Below, piece after piece: positions 56,265 to 64,000 of a stretch of 64,000 nucleotides of DNA. The first letter of the stretch is position 1. Every line of letters begins with the position of its first letter. The DNA is taken from positions 5,317,501-5,381,500 of the forward strand of contig JAQISU010000096.1 in the NCBI GenBank assembly GCA_029339505.1, written 5' to 3'. A program made the translations under genes and the position numbers. The DNA comes from Unio delphinus (lineage: Eukaryota; Mollusca; Bivalvia; Unionida; Unionidae). The notes under the pieces are model-generated. The model saw only the letters and a list, made by a program, of their open reading frames with translations. It ran no database searches and had not been told where the DNA came from.

Positions 56265-58084
56265 TAGTAGTAGTAGTATTAAGCACGCTCCAAACTGTTG
56301 CCTTGAATATAGGAAGAAAGAGTAGATTATATGCAGTGAAACTATCACCAGTACAACATCTCTAATCATATGTGGTACAGGTGAGCTAACAATATAAATT
56401 ATAATTATGTCATTAATTCCTTATCACAATGCATAACACTGTGATAAAAACATTACAGATCAGAAAAGCAAATGTAAATGCACTCAATGTTCCACAAGTC
56501 AATGAATTAATTGATAAAGTTGCCTAAGTTTAACACCAAAAATATGAACAGTCATGATGATATGGAGATATTAACTTTCACTTCCTACCAATGAAATATA
56601 TTGCTAACTGACACAAGTTTATACTATCACTGATCTGCCAACAAAATTGCCTAATTACAAAATAAATAACCTATTTAAAACCAGTCTATCTGAGAAGATA
56701 ACACTGCTACTAAGTCACCTTCTAACATAAACACACCTGCACATAAAGGCATTGCAATAATGTCTCAATTATCAACATGTCCTTCAATTTAAACATCTAA
56801 GGAAGAGCACTTGACCATGACTTGCAAGTATTCTGATATGTCAGTGAGGTGATAAATGATAAGATTAATCCCACAGTACATAATAAGGCTTTGGGCTGCA
56901 GACTATTTTCCCAGGCACCTTTCAACATATAAGAATTCAGATGGGCCTTCAAAACATGAGCATGCATTGCAAAAAGCACAAGCATGCTGATGTTTTCTCA
57001 CCAGACTAGTTTTAAGCTACGAAGACTCTTGATTATCTGTCTACTCTAGGACAAATACTGTGGAATTCATCTTATCCTTAAGAAACTGTGCCCAAAAAAA
57101 TGACCAAAATATGCAAAAAAATCAGACATATTTCCAAGCTCAAACTTTATCCTTCATTCAATTCTCATATATGCAGTGCTCACAATTTCAAGTATTAGTA
57201 AAGTTGGAGTTGCTTCCCTTTTCAGGCCAGACTTTGTTATCCATTAAAAGCCTTCAATGCCACAACTGCACTCTCCTGGAACCACACCCATCAAAATGCT
57301 TACTTTTCAACTGCTCAGCCTCAGGATAGAAATTTAAAATATGATTTCATCAATTGCAATTTAAGATATTACTTCATTGATAGCACATAACAATAACTGC
57401 AGTATTCTCTATGTCAACAGCTATCACAAACCAGTTAAATGGTCCCAGAAAAACTACACTGAGATCCAGAAAAAAATTACCAAAAAAAAGAGAAAGACAA
57501 CAAATTGTGTGTTTTATGAGAAATTGCAAGTTTATTTTCGAACTTATCACTGAAAATTTTGAAGAACAATCTATTAGGCTGACTACACATGCTACTGCAG
57601 GGTTCATAAAGGTTATTGCCAAAAAAATTTGAGGACAATTCAGAATAAAACACAATTTTCAAGGAGCGACATAAAATCATAAAATAAGCTAAAACAAATG
57701 CCTCCAAAATAGATATTGTAAAAAGAATAAGACAAAATAACTGTACTGGAAAGCAAGCTGTATATGCCATCAATTCAAGGTCATAAAATTTTTTTAAATA
57801 CTTTAGTAAAAACTGACACAGTGTAAAACTAGCTCTTGTGCAAAGAAGAAGAAAAAAAAACAATTAAAAAATCAATGTCCTGAAAGTATAAAAGAAACAA
57901 AATGGGTGAGGTAATGAAACTTTTTACATGGAAAGCAGAAGGCTTTGTAAGTGCTTTTGTCACCTTTTAAAGCCAATCTCTCTGTTTTACATTCCTTCCA
58001 ATTAAATTGTGTTTCATGACAGCAACAAAAAAAACTGCTTAGAATGATGGTTCATCAGTCGTTTTGTTTAAGTTGTTGGCCCTT
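56265..58084. other. Noncoding stretch
   Basis: No supported gene. An exon-like span on the minus strand at 57013-57056 is phase-incompatible with the model. Confidence 0.4.
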
Positions 58085-58140
58085 TTAACACATTAACCCC
58101 TAGCACCGAGTTTATGGGGCACGAGGTAGTAGCCTACTTC
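58085..58140. mobile_element. Solo end of the TTAA MITE family
   Basis: TTAA followed by CACATTAACCCCTAGCACCG and AGTTTATGGGGCACGAGG matches the end and inner sequence of the element at 50069-50275. No opposite terminus was found nearby, so this is a fragment. Confidence 0.5.
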
Positions 58141-59570
58141 TAAGGTCTGTAGTGTCATGTACATCAGGGAATTCCAATGTGATGATCACAATTCAATCAT
58201 TCTGACTGGTTACCTTATACTTGTATTATTTTGTTTGCACAGAATTGTCACCTAGCTATACCATGCACAGATAATTAATTAGAATAATTTGCCAGTCATT
58301 GCTAGATTCACTGCAGGCACTAAGATTATGAAAATAAAACACTTCAAGAAAAGATAACAAAAGTATGTGAATATAAATAAAATTGATCAAGGCATTTTTT
58401 AATATTGAAATGACAAATTGGTTAGCCATTGCTGACCAAATACGGTACAAGTTGTCAGCACACAAATGCTCAATTTTTTTTCCTGATGGCTGTGTCTGTA
58501 TGCTATAAAAGGAAGAAGTGATAGCATACAATGTAAAGATGGATAAATATATTTTTGCCACTCAATGCCATACAACTAAAACCAACCCCTGGTAACACTA
58601 CGCAAGTTACAAAAGCAAAACTGTAACAAACTACACACCCATCATAAATGTTCATTATGATTATACAAAATATAATTTCAATAACTTTTTTTATCTAACT
58701 TCTTTTCCATTGTTTAACAGCATATATCTTTCTGTCCCTTCTAGGCTGGTTTTCTTGGGTGGGGGGGATAAAATTGTGGGCAAGTAAAACTTAATCTGGG
58801 CAAATAATGTAACTCTAGGAAATTGCCTACACTAATAGTCAAGTGGGAGGTACATTTAGCATTATTCCCTTATGTAACTGAGATAATTAATCTGTCAATT
58901 ATATTCTGTTATCATGGCAAAGGACAATTTCTCAACAGCTGCCCCAAAAAATTCAGATTAGCTGCTGAGAAGGCATTTAATTATTTTCTTTCAGAAGCCC
59001 CAACATAACACTGTGACAGTCTGCTAAATATTTTCTAAACAGAAGAGGACATGCCACATTTATCATGATCAGACTGAAACCAAATTAAAATACAAATTTC
59101 ACTAAACAAGACATCTTTAATTTGTATTTAGGTCATATAACATTTCCACAGCAGAGATTTCCACACATTTTTATATCTATACATTGTGTTACATATTGAG
59201 AGAAATATTTTTCTTAAAAGATGGTCTTACAAATATATATTTTCTAATGAAAATTAGAATTCTAATATGCCAATTCCAAATTAATGCATATCAGTTTAAC
59301 CAATAAACTGAAAGAAGCGCCAAACTTTCCTTTACAAATTCAGGTGCAATTTTTGCAATGATATGCATATGGAAACTTCCTTTTGAACTTTCTGGAAAAT
59401 ATAAAAATGGGATCCACACTGTTCGCCATATTATAAATTGGATAATGTGTTATCTAAGCACACTCAATTAAATGAGATGTGTATCATGTACTGCCGATTT
59501 AACAGAACCAATTTTTCAGACTAATTTCTTTTCAAAAAGCAAATTTTTTTTTGTTTTGGTTTGGACTTAC
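58141..59570. other. AT-rich noncoding stretch
   Basis: No feature recognised except a G-run near 58759. Confidence 0.4.
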
Positions 59571-59608
59571 TGTAATGATGATACAAAAGAAGCCTTTTTA
59601 TATAATTT
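59571..59608 (-). CDS. Weak candidate 38-bp exon of the minus-strand gene
   Basis: Minus-strand acceptor CATTCATTCTTTCCAACAG and donor TTACA|GTAAGTCC are both good. In phase 0 it reads KLYKKASFVSSL with two bases left, which join the candidate at 51333-51364 in frame. G+C is low, like the background, and the exon is tiny, so chance is a real alternative. Confidence 0.25.
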
Positions 59609-59611
59609 CTG

Positions 59612-60790
59612 TTGGAAAGAATGAATGTGATTACTTTCATTAGTAATTTTCTGCAAATAAGTTGTCAACATGTATGTGAATCAACTCTCATGAAGATGTT
59701 TTTCTCTATGTGGTGCAGCTGTTTGTCATTTATCACTGTCTTAAATGTCAACGACATAAGACTTGGTATAACAAAATGGCTAAACTGAGCTCTAGATAAG
59801 CTGCATATTTGCTACAAACAAATATACTAAAAAACACATGAAGACATTTTTAAATACATTCAAATTAAGGAGATCAATTTAATTTGAAGCATTTGGTACA
59901 AAGTTAACAACATATTCTTCCTGCCAAAAGCATAGTCCATACTTTGTGGTGGCACATTCAGTCAGTATAAACAATTCAATCTGGAATTGTTCCAGATGTT
60001 CCATACATTTCTGAAATGATAGTACTTAAGTTAAGTCTTAACCAATGAGAATATGCATTCAAACAGAACCGTATGATTCAAGGCACCCTGATGTATTCTT
60101 GTCACTAAGACACTTGACTTAATCTAAAATACATGATAAAAGTCTTTAACCCAATACTCCCCAGGTACGTTTTTCTACACCTTTACCTTTGCCCCACCCC
60201 ATCTACGCTGAACTCACAACATTTCTATGTATTACACAGTATCTACTATGAATATGTTACATCTTCCTTATATATGTTGATTCGCCATGAGGTAAACCAA
60301 ACACTGGTCAAAAAATAAATCATCTTTACTAACATGATTTTAATGACATAAACATTAGAACATACAAGTCTAAATTTAACTGACCAATTACATGAGGGGG
60401 GGGGAGTCCACAGTCGCATAAAAAATGGTGACTTTAGCTTATTGTAATACCACAATTCGGTGTAAATATTATGGCCTTTTCAACATATATGTAAGTTATT
60501 CAGTATTGTAATTTTTTTCAAATATGATGCTGAATTTTTACATTAGAAGTAAAAATTCATAATGTCATCATGTTCTTTATGTGGAAAATCACATTCTTAG
60601 AATGCACGGCAAATCTTCTTTCATACATTGTAATGTACCGGTATAATGTTGAGTGGTTGACCTATGTTACCAACTCTGGGCCAAATAGCCAATTGGACAA
60701 TCATCAACGAAATGGTGGTAATACATGTTTCATTTCATTATCAATATATGCATAATAAATGGTATTATAACAATGGTGGAAAATGATCCT
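59612..60790. other. Noncoding stretch
   Basis: No feature recognised beyond a G-run near 60395. Confidence 0.4.
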
Positions 60791-61090
60791 GAGAGTCAGG
60801 AAAGAAGAAAACAATTCAGAGAGATTTTTGAATTATTTTGGTGAAGCAGCTCATAGAAAGTTTCAAGTGCAGGACGGTTGCCAGCCGTGCATCGAAAATC
60901 TGTAGCCCCAGTGACACAGGACAAGATTGAGATACACAGACTGCACAGACTTAAAAGGAAAAAATGTACATTCAAACACTGTACCAAGCAAGGAGAAAAT
61001 AGACATAAAGAAACCAAATTTGGCTGTGTCATTTACTACATCTATGCTGCATAGAATGCCACAGCCTGTTACAGCAAAGCATGTTCATTG
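60791..61090 (+). pseudogene. piggyBac-like transposase C-terminal remnant
   Basis: Plus-strand frames read VKQLIESFKCRTVASRASK, then in another frame HRLHRLKRKKCTFKHCTKQG followed by ENRHKETKFGC, and in a third CHLLHLCCIECHSLLQ. A small basic helix, an HxP/HRL-like segment, and then Cys pairs spaced as Cx(3)C...C..C...LC...C follow the order of the piggyBac C-terminal tail and cysteine-rich domain. At least two frameshifts; no upstream catalytic region seen. The assignment is by motif order only. Confidence 0.4.
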
Positions 61091-62880
61091 TAGAAGGAAT
61101 AGCTGTGATGTGCTCCAAAACAAATGTAGATATTATTTTCTTATTGTCATGTTTGTTTGTTTTGTTCCTTAACATGAAACTCTGAGAACAAGTGCTCTGC
61201 TAAACAGCTGATATTTATATTTAAGATCAGCTCTTATATGAAATGAAACATCATTAGGTAAGATCAATATTTTTAATTTCTTTTATACTGTATACACATG
61301 TAAAGGCCTACTAGATAGATTTACATATCCTTTACCACATCACTAATGACAAATAACAAGAACTCGCAATTAAATATTTTTAATAACCTTTAATAAGCCC
61401 ATGTATTAAAAGCAGACCAAGTGAATGAATAACTTTATACAATATGTTTTTGTGAAAGCCACTGAATTGTGCTTGACAAATCTAGAATATTTGTCACACA
61501 TAAAGTATGAATAATTTCAAGCTCCAAAATTATAATATCAAAACTTTCATGCTTAATTTCATTGTTGATTTTGAAATCAAAAGTCATTCCTTGCATGAAA
61601 TAAAGTCCTAATTATCCAACTGAATCACACTACAGTCAAGAGTAAAATGGCGCCATGCATGCCATGTGGGTGGATCTATTTTTAGAAACAGGTTTTCTTA
61701 ATATGACCACATTTAATTTATGTTTTAAAACAATTATTGATAATGATAGGTTGCAATAATTAGTATGTATTGGTAATATTATATTCTATTTGTTAGATAC
61801 GAGTCTCATGACTATGTTATTATCATTACAAAATGAGTGATATAAGAAAACATCCATGATCTTATATACCACATTGAATTATCCAACGTCACAAACTAGA
61901 TATTGTGATGTATGCCATTATTACATTTCTGCCTCTTGTCATGTTCACTTGTGACTTATAACTGATATTACAAAGAATATAACGTGAAAACGGCTGTGAA
62001 AAGTTTCAGTTATATATTTTAAAAATAATGTTACCAAGTATGCTAATTAAATACATTTTAGTATGTACATATTGATGTTTATAGTTGCTGTGATTAAAAC
62101 AAAGCAATTTGTGCATCTGTAGTTGCTTTTATCATGAAATGATGACAAAAAATAACTTAACGTAACTAATCTGTTACAGTATTGATAATGAATACTAACT
62201 TGTGGTGGAAATGATAAGATTAATTATTTTGAGGCTATTCCAGCTATCTGAGAACAAAAATTGTCAACATCATATGGGAGGCAAAGGTAAAAGGGTTAGA
62301 TTTTTATATGGGAAGCAAATAAGATTCTGTGTGGTGTCAAGTTTGTTTTGCAAAACTCCTCATAGTTTTCACAAAACACAAATAAAATTTTACAATATGT
62401 AATTCATTCCAAACCTGATAATAAAATGTCCAATATTCTTGTTTTTTTGCCTAGAACTCTGAGTTTAATCATCAGTTTTTGTCAGTAAAACATTCTGCAG
62501 CACTACAATTTACATGATAAGTAAAGGACTGAATTCACAACAAAAGCAGGATGAATATAAAGATATCCACAAATTTGTGCCAATTATATTGACTGCACTA
62601 ATTGAATCAATCTTCATATATGAGTGAGCCATCTGTAACTTTGTGCCTCTGGTACAAAAACAGTCTAGAGTGAACCTTTAAGTCTACAAGTCTGATATAC
62701 TCTACATGGCTGACTGCATTTTTGAAGTCACCAGTTTGTTATGTAGATTTATGATGGGGGATGGGTTTTTGTTTGGGTAAAATGAAGAGTTGGTTACTTT
62801 TTGTATCTGTCAACCTAGTTTATCATGTATGTAGGCCACAAGCAAATATAATTATATGTGCAATATTATGGTGTTCCAAA
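61091..62880. other. AT-rich noncoding stretch
   Basis: No supported gene or repeat. Confidence 0.4.
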
Positions 62881-63426
62881 TTTGGATGATTTGGAACCTA
62901 CAGTGCATGATTTATTGTAAGTTAAAAGCCATTGAAATCCAATCAGTCCAATAATGAAGATATGATGAGACATTACCGATCTCTGTGTACTCGAACAAAC
63001 ATGCTTTTGCGTAAATTCAAGAATTTTTCATTGCATATCAAAATTAGATTATTCAAATCTTATTGCTGCAACATGTATTGCACTCCTCTGTGGACAAACT
63101 TTAGTGAATGTATGAAAAGAAAACTAGTTATTGGTCATAATAATAGTCTTCATTTTCTATTAGGTCTTCCAAGGTGGAACAGTGCCTCCAACATGTTTGT
63201 TAACTATAATGTATTCAGTTTTGATGAAATAATGAGAAAGTATGTATTCTCAATGATGACAAGAATATCTAATAGTAAGAACTGTTATTTTGAAATGTCT
63301 TTGGAACTATGACATTCATGTAAATTCTCATATTATTAGTAGATGGAACAAATTACTCTTTAAATGTGTCATTTAATTTTTATTATTAATAATGCATGAC
63401 ACAGTTAATAGTTGTAGATGTTGCTG

Positions 63427-63494
63427 TATGTATGTATGTATGTATGTATGTATGTATGTATGTATGTATGTATGTATGTATGTATGTATGTATG
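63427..63494. repeat. (TATG)n microsatellite
   Basis: About 17 units. The same motif resumes at 63749 beyond the inserted SINE, so one tract was split by the insertion. Confidence 0.95.
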
Positions 63495-63499
63495 TTTTG

Positions 63500-63748
63500 T
63501 TTTTGTTTTTAATGGTTTAACGCCATTTTTAAGCACAATATAGGCTATACATGGCGGCCAGTATTAATGATGGAGGAAGAAACCGGACAAAGCCCGGAAA
63601 GAACCACCGACCCACGAGAAGCTACTGGCAAGCTTTCTCACATAACTACATTTGCCGAATCTTAGACTCGAACACACGCAGACAGAGGTGAGATGGCAGT
63701 GGTCCGTAACGGACAGCGCTTTAGACCACTCGGCCACTCGGGGCCCCA
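63500..63748 (-). mobile_element. SINE S1, copy 9, best preserved
   Basis: Complete from reversed tail (GTTTTTAATGGTTTAACGCC) to CCACTCGGGGCCCC. Sense A box TGGCCGAGTGGTC (63724-63736) and B box GTGTTCGAGTC are both clear, and the spacing between them fits a class II tRNA-like head. The flanks are TATG repeats on both sides, so a target duplication cannot be delimited. Confidence 0.92.
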
Positions 63749-63754
63749 TGTATG

Positions 63755-63760
<6 letters not shown>

Positions 63761-63846
<86 letters not shown>
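63761..63846. repeat. (TA)n followed by (TG)n compound microsatellite
   Basis: About 29 TA units and then about 13 TG units, next to the ATGTATGTATG remnant of the tract split by the SINE. Confidence 0.95.
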
Positions 63847-63851
<5 letters not shown>

Positions 63852-64000
63852 TTATGTTTAAAATGTTTATTTTTTTTTATAAAACTTTATTTTGTAATTT
63901 AGAGGTATGGACTTTGTAGTCTGAAATAAAGAATTCTTATCTTATCTTATATTACTGACATTACTGTTAATTCTGCCACTGTCATTGACTTGTAATTTTG

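Larger units (their letters stand above)
62885..63950 (+). mobile_element. 3' end of a second LINE type, with SINE in its 3' UTR
   Basis: An open frame at 62932-63312 encodes the region downstream of the reverse transcriptase: MRHYRSLCTRTNMLLRKF, FKSYCCNMYCTPLWTNFSE, NNSLHFLLGLPRWNSASNMF and FDEIMRKYVFSMMTRI. This C-terminal pattern is common in a group of non-LTR retrotransposons of marine invertebrates. It differs from the L2 copies. The 3' UTR contains a TATG microsatellite, an inserted SINE, and ends in ATGGACTTTGTAGTCTGAAA followed by TAAAG and a CTTAT-repeat tail (63935-63952). Truncated upstream of 62885, and not active. Confidence 0.75.

Noticed and set aside
56109..56369. Minus-strand frame with a poly-Asn run
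   Set aside because: The Asn run is the translated (TTA)n microsatellite; the flanks show no coding character.
57013..57056. 44-bp exon-like span on the minus strand (TTTGTCCTAG ... CTG|GTGAGA)
   Set aside because: The open frame leaves two bases, which does not match the phase needed by the next exons.
63652..63902. Plus-strand frames with IYIYIY and VCVCVC runs
   Set aside because: Translation of SINE plus (TA)n and (TG)n microsatellites.

Overview
The window is eukaryotic, intron-rich, AT-rich (about one third G+C by eye) and dominated by repeats. It is most likely from a mollusc, perhaps a gastropod. Three things point there: a tRNA-derived SINE whose 3' half (core CTGGCCGCC..., ending GGCGTTAAAC plus CAA repeats) resembles molluscan SINEs as I remember them; degenerate arrays of the 'GACCTTGACCTTTGACC' repeat type common in molluscan genomes; and L2-like LINEs with ATT tails. 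There is no sign of bacterial or organellar sequence, and I found no intact tRNA or rRNA gene.

Host coding content is sparse. The best candidate is one gene on the minus strand, assembled from short exons joined by good splice signals and matching phases: 51221-51262, 51027-51061, 33462-33522, 3201-3473 and 3102-3150, with weaker upstream candidates at 51333-51364 and 59571-59608. Introns of about 17.5 and 30 kb would hold nearly everything else in the window. The predicted product has a Ser/Pro/Asn-rich, probably disordered segment followed by a hydrophobic segment that may be a C-terminal membrane anchor. I could not name the family. The first exons, and so the promoter, appear to lie beyond position 64000. 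Positions 1-2749 may be 3' UTR.

Layout on the + strand: 0-4 kb, gene 3' end, a hAT-type MITE and an L2 tail. 5-9 kb, 27-bp and 31-bp minisatellites, a (CA)46 tract and a SINE. 11-14 kb, SINEs, a dispersed repeat of about 145 bp and a piggyBac-like remnant. 17-25 kb, a SINE, an AT microsatellite, a long array of the 145-bp repeat and the GACCTTGACC array. 26.3-29.2 kb, a candidate DNA transposon with terminal inverted repeats, GAGCTCG-rich subterminal arrays and a zinc-finger-like remnant. 29.6-31.1 kb, a duplicated GC-richer block, an unnamed dispersed repeat, and a broken L2 LINE interrupted by a SINE. 33-38.5 kb, one exon and more 145-bp repeats. 39.2-41.2 kb, a second SINE family and a 29-bp minisatellite with a recent 379-bp internal duplication. 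43-50 kb, SINEs, tandem repeats and a TTAA-flanked MITE. 51.7-55.4 kb, a nested stack in which one LTR of a truncated LTR retrotransposon abuts a rearranged L2 LINE that also carries a SINE. 60.8 kb, another piggyBac-like remnant. 62.9-63.95 kb, the 3' end of a different LINE with a SINE inside a TATG microsatellite.

The elements document layered insertion: SINEs jumped into L2 copies (an unfilled sister site is present in the same window), and an LTR element ends inside L2 sequence. The large introns of the candidate gene have grown this way. Coordinates of repeats are by eye, usually good to a few bases at marked ends and to tens of bases elsewhere.
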